Of a stretch of DNA of 64,000 bases, positions 19,685-28,624 are shown piece by piece. The notes beneath the pieces are model-generated. The model ran no database searches and was not told the DNA's origin. It worked only from the letters and a program-made list of their open reading frames with translations. Both the position numbers and the translations under genes were made by a program. How positions within the stretch are numbered: the first letter of the stretch is position 1; each line of letters begins with the position of its first letter. Source of the DNA: Sulfitobacter dubius (GTDB lineage Bacteria > Pseudomonadota > Alphaproteobacteria > Rhodobacterales > Rhodobacteraceae); assembly GCF_900113435.1 (NCBI RefSeq), contig NZ_FOPG01000001.1:1459240-1523239 (forward strand), in the 5' to 3' direction.

Positions 19685-20917
19685 CTATTCGGCGGCTTGG
19701 GGCACGGCAGTTTGAAAGATCGTCTCATGCCCCGGTGCCGGGTGGCGCGGGATCAGCAGCGACAGCATCAGCGAGACTGCTGCCATCCCCGCGGCAAGGA
19801 AGAACACCGCCGCAGGCGAGACGAGCCAGAGCAGGCCCAGCCCGACCGGCAAGAACACCGCCGCGATATGGTTGATGGTAAAGGCCACCGCCGCCGTGGG
19901 TGCGATATCTGCGGGGTCTGCGATCTTTTGGAAATAGGTCTTTAGCGCCAATGCGAGGGCAAAGAACATGTGATCCAGCACATAAAGCGTGGCCGCGATC
20001 ACCACGCCCCAGCCGAGGTAATAGACGCCGCCGTAGGCAAGGAAGACGAGGATCAGCCCGACATATTCGACCGTCAGCGTCCGGCGTTCGCCGAAATGAC
20101 CCACCGCGCGGCCCATCAGCGGGGCGAACAGCATATTGGCGACAAGGTTGATGAGGTAGAGCATGGTGATCTCATGCACTTCAAAACCGAAGCGTTCGAC
20201 CATCATAAAGCCCGCGAAAACCACAAAAATCTGCCGCCGCGCGCCTGACATGAATTGCAGCGCGTAATAGAGCCAGTAGCGTTTACGCAGGATCATCTTT
20301 TTGTTCTGCACCGTGGGGGCTTCGAACTGCGGATAGGCCAGCATGGCGATGATTGCGACCAGCACGGTCACCCCGCCGCCAATCATATAGACGATGTTAT
20401 AGCTGAGGTTCAGCGTCTCCCACAGCGCCATGATTGCCAGGTAGGCCACCAGCGTCGCCAGCGATCCAGCCGCCATAAGCCAACCGATCATGCGCGGCGC
20501 GTCTTCGATTTTCAGCCATTGCAGTTGCAGCGACTGGTTCACCGTCTCGTAGTAGTGAAAGCCGATTGAGCTGAGCATGGTGATTGTAAGGATGCCGCCC
20601 ATGGAGGGGAAATAGGCGGTGATCGCCGTGGCTGCCCCCAGAAGGGTCAGTGACACCAATCCCAGCACTTGTTCACGCACGAACAGCAGAATGGCGATGA
20701 CGCCGATCGCCAGAAAGCCGGGGATTTCGCGCACGGTGTGCAGCAGGCCGATGTCGGACCCGTCGAAGTCGGCCACCTCGATGACGAAATTATTCAGCAG
20801 CGCCGACCATGTGTTGAAAGCGATGGGCATGGCCAGCGCCATGAGGAACAGCAGAGCCACGGGGCGACGCCAGAACGGCAGGCCTTTGGCTTCTTCGAGG
20901 GTGATATAGCGGGTCAT
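19685..20917 (-). CDS. MFS-type transporter
   Basis: A 410-residue polytopic membrane protein with about twelve hydrophobic segments, the size and layout of the major facilitator superfamily. The Arg/Lys-rich loop KKMILRKRYWLYYALQF sits between the two six-helix halves. A conserved Gly-rich segment MGRAVGHFGERRTLT corresponds to the loop-A type motif of the second half. The substrate is unknown. It is read away from priA and separated from it by a 250-bp gap holding a repeat element. Confidence 0.82.
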   Translation of the reverse strand: MTRYITLEEAKGLPFWRRPVALLFLMALAMPIAFNTWSALLNNFVIEVADFDGSDIGLLHTVREIPGFLAIGVIAILLFVREQVLGLVSLTLLGAATAITAYFPSMGGILTITMLSSIGFHYYETVNQSLQLQWLKIEDAPRMIGWLMAAGSLATLVAYLAIMALWETLNLSYNIVYMIGGGVTVLVAIIAMLAYPQFEAPTVQNKKMILRKRYWLYYALQFMSGARRQIFVVFAGFMMVERFGFEVHEITMLYLINLVANMLFAPLMGRAVGHFGERRTLTVEYVGLILVFLAYGGVYYLGWGVVIAATLYVLDHMFFALALALKTYFQKIADPADIAPTAAVAFTINHIAAVFLPVGLGLLWLVSPAAVFFLAAGMAAVSLMLSLLIPRHPAPGHETIFQTAVPQAAE

Positions 20918-20990
20918 GCGGATTTATTACGCCCGGCATGCGGGAATGGCGAGAGAAAAGGCAAGCTCGCAACGCGGCTAACTGCCACCG

Positions 20991-21140
20991 GGCCCGGAAT
21001 CAAGCCGCAGGCGCCGGGTCATCGCCTGCCCGCCCCCCGGGTAGGCGATTTGGTGAGGTTAAGTGCGACCTCGCGAGCGTATATCATGATTGATCCATAA
21101 AGTGGCACAGAACGCCTTCGGATCGCCGACCCGCGGGCAG
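20991..21140 (-). repeat. REPIN-like intergenic repeat, copy A
   Basis: A 150-bp element in minus orientation between the MFS gene and the 3' end of priA. It has two GC-rich hairpin arms flanking a diverged core of 59 bases. Its left arm (23 bases, 21118-21140) is identical to copy B. Its right arm (58 bases from 21001) differs from copy B at only two positions. The arms each fold (ATCGCCT...AGGCGAT with an inner CCCG/CGGG stem). Confidence 0.75.
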
Positions 21141-21169
21141 TCGTTGGCCTCGATATGTGAAAGCCAAGT

Positions 21170-23359
21170 TCAATAAAAACTCTGCGGATCGATATCCACC
21201 GCCAGCCGCAAATCGCCTTTCAGCCGCACCGATCCGACCCAACGGCTCAGCGCCTCTTGCAAGGCGACACTCTTATCCGCCTTGACCAACAATCGCACCC
21301 GATGCCGCCCGCGCACCCGGGCGATCGGCGCGGGCGCGGGGCCAAAAACCTGCGCCCCCACCGCCCGCAACGGCCCGTCATTCCGCGCCAGATGGTTGCC
21401 CAGATCAAACACCGCCGCCGCATCGCTGCCGCTGAGGATGATCCCTGCCATACGCCCGTAAGGCGGCACCCCGGCCTGCCGCCGCTCGCCTGCCTCGGCG
21501 GCCCAGAATTTCTCCTCCTCACCCGCCAAGATCGCCCGGATCACCGGATGCTCGGGCTGATAGGTCTGCAAAAGCGCCGCCCCCGGCGCTTCGGCCCGCC
21601 CCGCACGCCCTGCCACCTGCCGCATCAGTTGAAACGTCCGCTCCGCCGCGCGCAGATCCGACCCGGTGAGGCCGAGATCAGCATCAATCACCCCCACCAG
21701 CGTCAGCTTTGGAAAGTTGTGTCCCTTGGCGACCAGTTGCGTGCCGATGATGATATCCGCCGCCCCTTCGGCAATTCCCGCGATCTCGGCCTTGAGCGCC
21801 CGCGCCGAGCCGTACATATCCGAACTCAAGGTCGCGATCCGCGCCTCGGGCCAGAGCGCCGTGGCCTCCTCGCCCAACCGCTCCACCCCAGGGCCGATGG
21901 GCGCAAGCTTGCCTTCGACCTGACAAGACGGACAGGCTTCGGGCATCGGCTTGGTCTCACCGCACTGGTGGCAGACGAGGCGCTTGAGAAACCGATGCTC
22001 CACCATCCGCGCGTCACATTGATCACAGCCAATCTGCTCGCCACAGGCACGACAAAGCGTAATCGGCGCATAGCCGCGACGGTTGATGAACAGCATCGCC
22101 TGCTCGCCGCGTTCCAACCGCGCATCGACTTCGCGCTTCATCTCGCCCGAAATCCACTTGTCCCCCGGCAAACCTGCCTGCCGCATGTCAATTGCGCCCA
22201 TCTGCGGCATCACCGCCGGACCAAAGCGCGATGTCAGCTCCAACCGCCGATACTTGCCCGCCTCGGCATTGGCCCAAGTCTCAAGGCTGGGCGTGGCACT
22301 GGCCAGCACCACTTGCGCGCCGCAGATCGAGGCCCGCAGCACGGCCATGTCGCGGGCGTTATACAGGACACCGTCTTCCTGCTTGTAGGAGGTGTCATGC
22401 TCCTCATCGACAACGATGAGCCCGAGGTTCTGGAACGGCAGGAACAGCGCCGAGCGCGCGCCGATCACCAGTTGCGCATTGCCCTCGCCCACCATGCGCC
22501 AGATGCGGCGGCGCTCGGTCATGGTGACGCCGGAATGCCACTCGGCGGGCTTGGCGCCAAAGCGCTCCTCAACGCGGTCCAAGAACTGTTCGGTCAGGGC
22601 GATCTCAGGCAGCAGCACCAATGCCTGCCGCCCGGCCTCAATCGCCGCCGCCACAGCTTCGAGATAAACCTCGGTCTTGCCCGATCCGGTAACGCCACGC
22701 AGAAGGGTCGTACCATAGGTCTCGGCCTTGATCCCGTCGCGCAAAACCGCCGCCGCTGTCGCCTGATCCTCGGTGAGCGCCTTGCCGGGCAGTGACGGAT
22801 CGAGCCGCCGAAACGGCAGGTCGCGGGGGCTTTCCTCTTCGCGCACGGCCCCCTGCTCCACCAGCCCCTTCACCACCGAAGACGTGACCCCGGCCATCTC
22901 CGACAGTTCCTTCAGGGTAAACGCCAGATCGCCGTATTCCTCTAGCACCGCCATGACCCGCTGGCGCGCGTCGGTCATGCGGGTCGGCAGGCCCTCGCCC
23001 GCCCGGTAAATCTTGCGCATCGACGGCGGATCGCCCAAACCCGGCGCGCGGGTGGCGAGCCGCAGCATTGCGGGCAGTGGGGTCAGCGTGTAGGCGGCGG
23101 AACGCAGCAAAAACTCGCGCATCTCGTCGCGCATCGGCGGGGCGTCCAGCACGCGAATCACATGGCGCACCTTGTTGATGTCATAGTCCCCGGCCCCCGG
23201 CCCCCAGACCACACCCATCACCTTGCGCGGGCCCAATGGCACCTCGACAAACGCTCCCGCATGGCAGCCGCCCTCGGGCGCACGATAGTCCAACGCCCGG
23301 CCCAAAGGCTGGGTGGTCATCACCGAGAGCAACTCGCCATGATGGTAGAATTCAGCCAT
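21170..23359 (-). CDS. priA: Primosomal replication protein N' (PriA helicase)
   Basis: A 729-residue (745 by the longest reading) SF2 helicase that restarts stalled replication forks. Walker A GVTGSGKTEVYLEA, DEEH box VVDEEHDTSYKQEDG, and the zinc cluster with CRACGEQIGCDQCDARM and CHQCGETKPMPEACPSCQ are present. The helicase C-terminal part includes GTQLVAKGHNFPKL and RAGRAEAPG. I prefer ATG 23359 (MAEFYHHGELL), which matches the family N-terminus, over ATG 23407. Neither has a strong ribosome site. It is divergent from the FSA-type aldolase gene. Confidence 0.96.
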   Translation of the reverse strand: MAEFYHHGELLSVMTTQPLGRALDYRAPEGGCHAGAFVEVPLGPRKVMGVVWGPGAGDYDINKVRHVIRVLDAPPMRDEMREFLLRSAAYTLTPLPAMLRLATRAPGLGDPPSMRKIYRAGEGLPTRMTDARQRVMAVLEEYGDLAFTLKELSEMAGVTSSVVKGLVEQGAVREEESPRDLPFRRLDPSLPGKALTEDQATAAAVLRDGIKAETYGTTLLRGVTGSGKTEVYLEAVAAAIEAGRQALVLLPEIALTEQFLDRVEERFGAKPAEWHSGVTMTERRRIWRMVGEGNAQLVIGARSALFLPFQNLGLIVVDEEHDTSYKQEDGVLYNARDMAVLRASICGAQVVLASATPSLETWANAEAGKYRRLELTSRFGPAVMPQMGAIDMRQAGLPGDKWISGEMKREVDARLERGEQAMLFINRRGYAPITLCRACGEQIGCDQCDARMVEHRFLKRLVCHQCGETKPMPEACPSCQVEGKLAPIGPGVERLGEEATALWPEARIATLSSDMYGSARALKAEIAGIAEGAADIIIGTQLVAKGHNFPKLTLVGVIDADLGLTGSDLRAAERTFQLMRQVAGRAGRAEAPGAALLQTYQPEHPVIRAILAGEEEKFWAAEAGERRQAGVPPYGRMAGIILSGSDAAAVFDLGNHLARNDGPLRAVGAQVFGPAPAPIARVRGRHRVRLLVKADKSVALQEALSRWVGSVRLKGDLRLAVDIDPQSFY

Positions 23360-23481
23360 GTCTGCCGCATGCTCCGTGTCGCTTGGGGGAATTGAGGCTT
23401 TAAGCATCGCAGATCATGCGGTAAAGCCAAGGCAAGCAATAGACCTGTTAGCGATCACATTCCAACCCGGAAGGAAAGCCC

Positions 23482-24135
23482 ATGAAATTCTTCGTAGATA
23501 CCGCCGAGATCGACGCCATTGCCGAACTCAATGACCTTGGCATGGTCGACGGCGTGACAACCAACCCCTCCCTGATCCTGAAATCAGGCCGCAACATCCT
23601 TGAGGTCACCAAAGAGATTTGTGACCTCGTCGACGGCCCCGTTTCCGCCGAAGTGGTGGCGCTGGAAGCCGACGCGATGATCGCCGAAGGCCGCAAACTG
23701 GCCGAGATCGCCGACAACATCACCATCAAGCTGCCGCTGACATGGGACGGGCTGAAAGCCTGTAAGGTTCTGTCGGGCGAGGGTCACATGATCAACGTGA
23801 CGCTCTGCTTCTCGGCGAACCAAGCGCTGATTGCGGCCAAAGCGGGCGCGACCTTCATCTCGCCCTTCATTGGTCGTCTGGACGACATCAACCTCGATGG
23901 CATGGACCTGATCCAAGACATCCGCACCATCTATGACAACTACGGGTTCGAGACGCAGATCCTCGCGGCCTCCATCCGCAGCGTGAACCACGTCCTCGAC
24001 GCCGCGCGCATCGGTGCCGACGTGATGACCGCGCCGCCAGAAGTGATCAAGAAACTGGCCTCCCACCCGCTGACCGACAAAGGTCTGGAGCAGTTCATGG
24101 CCGATTGGAAAAAGACCGGTCAGAACATCCTCTGA
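23482..24135 (+). CDS. fsa: Fructose-6-phosphate aldolase / TalC-type transaldolase
   Basis: A 217-residue protein of the small transaldolase family. The N-terminus [16 protein letters not shown] and the Schiff-base Lys in [16 protein letters not shown] (near residue 85) are diagnostic. [14 protein letters not shown] and [11 protein letters not shown] are also conserved. Depending on subtype it acts as transaldolase or fructose-6-phosphate aldolase; sequence alone cannot separate them. GGAAGG precedes the ATG at good spacing. A terminator follows 26 bp after the stop. Confidence 0.9.
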   Translation: MKFFVDTAEIDAIAELNDLGMVDGVTTNPSLILKSGRNILEVTKEICDLVDGPVSAEVVALEADAMIAEGRKLAEIADNITIKLPLTWDGLKACKVLSGEGHMINVTLCFSANQALIAAKAGATFISPFIGRLDDINLDGMDLIQDIRTIYDNYGFETQILAASIRSVNHVLDAARIGADVMTAPPEVIKKLASHPLTDKGLEQFMADWKKTGQNIL

Positions 24136-24160
24136 TCCGGCCTGTGCGCCAAGACATCAA

Positions 24161-24187
24161 ACCCCTTCCGCCCTTGGCGGAGGGGGT
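24161..24187 (+). terminator. Rho-independent terminator of the FSA/TalC gene
   Basis: ACCCC-t-TCCGCC, a 3-base CTT loop, then GGCGGA-GGGG-(g)-T and a T-run (TTTTTCTTT). It lies between the aldolase gene and the convergent nitrilase-family gene. Confidence 0.85.
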
Positions 24188-24198
24188 TTTTCTTTGCC

Positions 24199-25119
24199 CT
24201 ATGCGGCGTTGCCTTCAACTGTCAGGTGATCGCCCGACCACAGGCCGGGGCGCACCTCGGCCTCGGCCGCGCCTGCGCGGATGCGACGGCACTGCCCCAC
24301 GGGAATCGCCGGAGCCTGCAACACCAGGTCCATGCCCTGCGCCGCCGTCTGGGGCGGCAAGGCCGCGTGCATCCCGTCCAAGGCCACCGACACATCGCAG
24401 GGCAGATAGACGCTCGCCCCGCCCACGCCGGTATCCTCTTGCCACGGGGTCAACGGCGCGCCCACTGCGCCGACACAGCACACTGCGGTTTGCAATTCGA
24501 TCGCCCGCGCCCGTGCACAGCTGAATACACGGTTGTAGCCAGTGATCATGTCAGTCTTTGCGGGGATAATCACCAGATCAAGGTCCAGCTCCCCCAGTTT
24601 CGACCAAAGCGCGGTATATTCCGCATCAAGGCAGATCGCGATAACACAGCGCAGCCCGTTCCAATCGAACAGGTTGATCCCGGTGCCTGCGATGGTCACA
24701 CCGCTGGCGCCATTGGCTTCCAGCGGCGTCAGGCTCAGTTTGTTTTGCACTTGCATTCCGCCATCCGGGGTCAGGAACCACGCCTGATTAAGATACCCCT
24801 CGGGCGCGTCGACCGATGGAAAGGCCACAGGAAATGTGCCGGGCAGCAGGGCGACGCCTGTTTGCTCGACCATGCGGCGCATCGGGTCAAGCGCCAGCGC
24901 GGCGGTCTGCGCGAGCCAGCCCAGTTGCTGCTCTGCGGGCAGGTCCGCCGGGGCAAAGCTCAGCCACTGTGCGCAGCAAAACTCTGGCATCACCAAAAGC
25001 TGCGCCTCGCGCGCGGCGGCCTGTTGCAGACGCAGTTCCACACTGGCAAGCCAGCTTTGCAGCGAATCCGGCGTGACCTGAAGGTTGGCGGCCCAAAGAT
25101 CGACAGAGACATGTTCCAT
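24199..25119 (-). CDS. Carbon-nitrogen hydrolase (nitrilase superfamily)
   Basis: A 306-residue cytosolic amidase-type enzyme. The Glu-Lys-Cys triad is visible: Glu in LLVMPEFCCAQW (near 47), Lys in QNKLSLTPLE (near 125) and Cys in CVIAICLDAEYTALW (near 160). The precise substrate is unknown; it could be an omega-amidase, N-carbamoyl or nitrilase-like member. ATG 25119 is preceded by GAGGAAA. It is divergent from the DUF484 gene and shows no operon partner. Confidence 0.85.
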   Translation of the reverse strand: MEHVSVDLWAANLQVTPDSLQSWLASVELRLQQAAAREAQLLVMPEFCCAQWLSFAPADLPAEQQLGWLAQTAALALDPMRRMVEQTGVALLPGTFPVAFPSVDAPEGYLNQAWFLTPDGGMQVQNKLSLTPLEANGASGVTIAGTGINLFDWNGLRCVIAICLDAEYTALWSKLGELDLDLVIIPAKTDMITGYNRVFSCARARAIELQTAVCCVGAVGAPLTPWQEDTGVGGASVYLPCDVSVALDGMHAALPPQTAAQGMDLVLQAPAIPVGQCRRIRAGAAEAEVRPGLWSGDHLTVEGNAA

Positions 25120-25388
25120 GTAAGATTTCCTCTCCCGGCAAGGGCCATTTCGCCACATCCGGGGATATGCAGCGGGCTTCGATCAGGCGCGCGTGCCTTG
25201 CGGCTGAAATCCGCGCGTCGACCGGGGCCAACACACCCGCGCCGCTTTTGTTCCCGTGGGCTTCGCTCTACATCCCGGCCTGACGCAAGGCGGCAACAAA
25301 GACCGCAGGCGGCAAGACCCGTGACCAATTGGGGGCAGATCTTGACGCCCCACCATGCTATGACACCGCAAATCAAAAAGAGACGCCC

Positions 25389-26096
25389 ATGAGCAGCAGC
25401 CCCAAAATTGACGACGCCCTGCGTGAGGCGATCATCTCCGCGCCCGATGTCATCCTTGACGACAGCGATGTGATGCAGGCGCTGATTGCGGCCAATGAAA
25501 AGGCCATGGGCGGCAATATCGTCGATCTGCGCGGCATCGCGATGGAGCGTTTGGAAACCCGGCTTGATCGGCTGGAAGATACCCACCGCAGCGTTATCGC
25601 GGCGGCTTATGAGAACCTCGCCGGGACCAATCAGATCCACCGCGCGATCCTGCAAATGCTGGACCCCGTGGAGTTTGAGACCTTTCTGCGCAATCTAGGC
25701 GGCGAAGTGGCCGACATCCTGCGCGTTGATGCGGTGAAACTGGTGCTCGAGTCGGTCCAGAACGACAATGATCCGGCTGTACAACGTTTGGGCGATGTGC
25801 TGACCGTGGCCGAGCCCGGCTTCATCGACGATTACCTCAGCCAGGGCCGCGGTGGTCTGGTGCGGCAAGTGACCCTGCGCGCACTTCAAGACGGTTCTGA
25901 GGCGCTGTATGGCACCAAGGCGGGCTGGATCCGTTCTGAGGCCTGCCTAAAACTCGATTTCGGCGCGGGCCGCCTGCCGGGCTTGCTGGTCATGGGGGCC
26001 GAAGACCCGCATATGTTTGGCCCGCAGCAAGGCACTGATCTGCTCACCTTCTTTACCGGCGTGCTGGAACGCACCATGCGCCGCTGGCTGTCTTGA
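25389..26096 (+). CDS. DUF484 family protein
   Basis: A 235-residue protein with a GAF-like C-terminal fold of the DUF484 family. The pattern LRDAI-type N-terminus (IDDALREAIISAPDVILDD), the central RLDRLEDTHRSVI and the C-terminal FFTGVLERTMRRWLS are typical. The gene sits directly before xerC in many proteobacteria. Its stop overlaps the xerC start, implying co-translation. ATG 25389 chosen for MSSSPKIDD; the upstream frame lacks support. Confidence 0.9.
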   Translation: MSSSPKIDDALREAIISAPDVILDDSDVMQALIAANEKAMGGNIVDLRGIAMERLETRLDRLEDTHRSVIAAAYENLAGTNQIHRAILQMLDPVEFETFLRNLGGEVADILRVDAVKLVLESVQNDNDPAVQRLGDVLTVAEPGFIDDYLSQGRGGLVRQVTLRALQDGSEALYGTKAGWIRSEACLKLDFGAGRLPGLLVMGAEDPHMFGPQQGTDLLTFFTGVLERTMRRWLS

Positions 26097-27037
26097 GCGA
26101 GAAGGCAAATCCGCTGCTGGTCAGTCCCGCCGCGCGGGACGCGCTTCAGACATGGCTGGAGCACCAGAGCGCCTTGAAGGACGCGGCTGAGAATACGATC
26201 ATCGCCTATAGGGGCGATGTGACCGAGTTTCTCACCTTTATGACGCTGCACAAGGGCGACACCCAAGGCCTTGGCGCGCTGGCGAAAATCACCATCAGCG
26301 ACATGCGCGCGTGGATGGCCAGCACGCGCAGCGGCGGTGTCGGCTCGCGCTCCGTGGCGCGCAAACTCTCGGCGGTGAAAGCCTTCTACCGCTGGCTTGC
26401 CGAGCGGGAGGGGTTCGAGCCCACTGCCGTTCTGCTTGCCCGGTCGCCCAAGTTCCAAAAGAAGCTGCCCCGCCCGCTGGCCGAAGACGCTGCCCGCGCG
26501 CTGATCGACTGCGTCGAGACCCAAGCCCGCGCCCCATGGGTCGCGGCGCGCGATGTCGCTGTGCTGACGATGCTGTGGGGCTGCGGCTTGCGGATTTCCG
26601 AGGCGCTCGCCCTTAAAGGCGGCGATGCGCCCCTGCCAAATAGTCTGCGCATCATCGGCAAAGGCGGCAAGGAACGGGTCGTACCGGTGCTGCCCGCTGC
26701 CCGCGCTGCCGTCGAAGGTTACCTCGCCCTCTGCCCCTACCCGCAAGAGCCACATGCGCCGCTGTTCCGTGCCATTCGCGGCGGTGGCTTGGGCGCGCGC
26801 GCCGTGGCGCAGGTGATGGCCGATGCGCGGATGCAATTGGGCCTGCCCGCCACCGCCACACCTCATGCCATGCGCCACAGCTTTGCCACGCATCTGCTCG
26901 ACGCGGGCGGCGATCTGCGCGCGATTCAGGAACTGCTGGGCCATGCGTCGCTGTCGACCACGCAGGCCTATACTGCCGTGGATACCGCGCGGCTGATGGA
27001 AGTCTATAACAACGCCCATCCCAAGGCGGGCCGCTGA
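26093..27037 (+). CDS. xerC: Tyrosine recombinase XerC
   Basis: A 314-residue site-specific recombinase that resolves chromosome dimers at dif with XerD. An N-terminal SAM-like core-binding domain covers residues 15-115. The catalytic domain shows Arg in GCGLRISEALAL, HAMRHSFATHLLD with the HxxR pair, LGHASLSTTQAYTAVDT with His and the nucleophilic Tyr. The start is TTG at 26093, overlapping the DUF484 stop by 4 bp. XerC rather than XerD is chosen from this gene order. Confidence 0.92.
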   Translation: MSEKANPLLVSPAARDALQTWLEHQSALKDAAENTIIAYRGDVTEFLTFMTLHKGDTQGLGALAKITISDMRAWMASTRSGGVGSRSVARKLSAVKAFYRWLAEREGFEPTAVLLARSPKFQKKLPRPLAEDAARALIDCVETQARAPWVAARDVAVLTMLWGCGLRISEALALKGGDAPLPNSLRIIGKGGKERVVPVLPAARAAVEGYLALCPYPQEPHAPLFRAIRGGGLGARAVAQVMADARMQLGLPATATPHAMRHSFATHLLDAGGDLRAIQELLGHASLSTTQAYTAVDTARLMEVYNNAHPKAGR

Positions 27038-27144
27038 CCCTATTGCACCCTGCGGGCCAATCGCCATATTGGAGCCAAGCGAGGACGACCTCCCCCATAT
27101 GGGAACACACTCGGGACGACCCGACCAATACCGGGACCGACCCC

Positions 27145-27573
27145 ATGCGCAGTACTGCAGACCGCATCCGCCACGCCATCAGCTTTGAAGTTCTCGCCCT
27201 TTTGATCGTCACGCCCATGGGCGCATGGCTTTTTGACAAGCCATTGCATGAGATCGGCGTTGTCACCATCGTCAGCGCCAGCATCGCGACGGGATGGAAC
27301 TACCTCTACAACCTCGGGTTTGACCACGCCCTACGCCGTCTGCGCGGCACGGTCCGCAAGACTGTGCCGATCCGCGTGCTCCATGCCGTGACCTTCGAGA
27401 TCGGCCTGCTTTTTGTGCTGATGCCCTTTATCGCGTGGTACCTAAGTATTTCGCTGATGGAGGCCTTCCTGATCGACGTGAGCTTTGCGCTGTTCTACCT
27501 GATCTACGCCTTCGTCTTTAACTGGGTCTACGACGTGATCTTCCCGGTGCCGGAGCCTGTCCGCCAGTCCTAA
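27145..27573 (+). CDS. PACE-family efflux transporter
   Basis: A 142-residue membrane protein with four helices, in two tandem bacterial transmembrane pair domains. Repeated halves are visible: [20 protein letters not shown] and [20 protein letters not shown], each with the conserved Glu in the first helix. The family (AceI-like) exports biocides such as chlorhexidine and probably short-chain diamines. ATG 27145 chosen from the conserved [11 protein letters not shown] start. It is convergent with meaB, and the stops overlap by 4 bp. Confidence 0.92.
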   Translation: MRSTADRIRHAISFEVLALLIVTPMGAWLFDKPLHEIGVVTIVSASIATGWNYLYNLGFDHALRRLRGTVRKTVPIRVLHAVTFEIGLLFVLMPFIAWYLSISLMEAFLIDVSFALFYLIYAFVFNWVYDVIFPVPEPVRQS

Positions 27574-28544
27574 TCGGCCCGGAGGCGGCTCACGAACTCG
27601 GCCGCCGCCTCTGCCGGATCGCGCGCGCCCTCGGCCACGGCGTCACTGAGCCGTGCCAGATCGTCCTTCGCCTGTGGTGTCTCCAACTGCGCCAAAAGCC
27701 GCTGTTTCACGTCCTGCTCGAACCAATACCGCGCCTGCGCGGCGCGCGTATGGTCCCAAAAGCCCTTTGCGCGCCGCCATTCGATTAACTCCTGCAGCGC
27801 GGCCCAAGTCTCGTCCAGCCCGTCTTCCTCAAGCGCCGACACAGCGGTGGCGCGGGGGTAACCTCCGGGGTCTTGCGGGCGTTTGCGCAGCAAACGCAGC
27901 GCCCCGGCATAGTCGGCGCGGGTGCGCGCGGCGGTAGATTTCAAATCGCCATCTGCCTTGTTAATGACGATGAGGTCGGCAATCTCCATGATACCGCGTT
28001 TCACGCCCTGCAATTCGTCGCCGCCCGCCGGAGCCAGCAACAGTACGAAAGCGTCCGACATCTCGGCCACCACGGTTTCAGATTGGCCGACGCCCACAGT
28101 CTCAATCAGCACCACGTCGAAACCCGCCGCCTCACAGAGCCGCACCGCCTCACGCGAGCGCCGCGCCACCCCGCCGAGGTGGGTCTGGCTGGGCGAAGGA
28201 CGGATGAAAGCGCGCGGCTCCCGGCTGAGGCGGTCCATCCGCGTCTTGTCACCCAGGATCGACCCGCCCGAACGCGCCGAACTGGGGTCCACCGCCAGCA
28301 CCGCCACGCGCATGCCCTGCGCGGTCAGCATCATGCCAAAGCTTTCGATGAAGGTGGATTTACCCACCCCCGGCGTGCCTGAGAGCCCGATGCGCAGCGC
28401 CTGCCGGTCGGAGGGCAGCTTCGCCAGCAGGTCCGCCGCCGCCGCACGATGGTCCGCACGGCCCGATTCCACCAGCGTAATCGCCCGCGCCAATGCGCGA
28501 CGCTCGCCTGCTATGATGCCCTTGGCCAGATCGTCGATATTCAT
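27570..28544 (-). CDS. meaB: Methylmalonyl-CoA mutase-associated GTPase MeaB
   Basis: A 324-residue G3E-type GTPase that protects and reactivates methylmalonyl-CoA mutase. Walker [19 protein letters not shown] (near 53-70), [20 protein letters not shown], the switch [12 protein letters not shown] and base-specificity NKADGD are all present. No mutase gene is in the window, so the partner lies elsewhere. It is divergent from hrpB. Confidence 0.94.
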   Translation of the reverse strand: MNIDDLAKGIIAGERRALARAITLVESGRADHRAAAADLLAKLPSDRQALRIGLSGTPGVGKSTFIESFGMMLTAQGMRVAVLAVDPSSARSGGSILGDKTRMDRLSREPRAFIRPSPSQTHLGGVARRSREAVRLCEAAGFDVVLIETVGVGQSETVVAEMSDAFVLLLAPAGGDELQGVKRGIMEIADLIVINKADGDLKSTAARTRADYAGALRLLRKRPQDPGGYPRATAVSALEEDGLDETWAALQELIEWRRAKGFWDHTRAAQARYWFEQDVKQRLLAQLETPQAKDDLARLSDAVAEGARDPAEAAAEFVSRLRAD

Positions 28545-28624
28545 GCACCAACTTTTGCGGGGGCGGCGCGGAATTGTCCATCCCCACCCTTGGCGCGGCG
28601 CGCGCGATGCCCGATAACCGCGCT

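Noticed and set aside
21257..22795. 512-codon plus-strand ORF
   Set aside because: It lies opposite priA and shows no homology-like pattern; priA motifs on the minus strand are complete.
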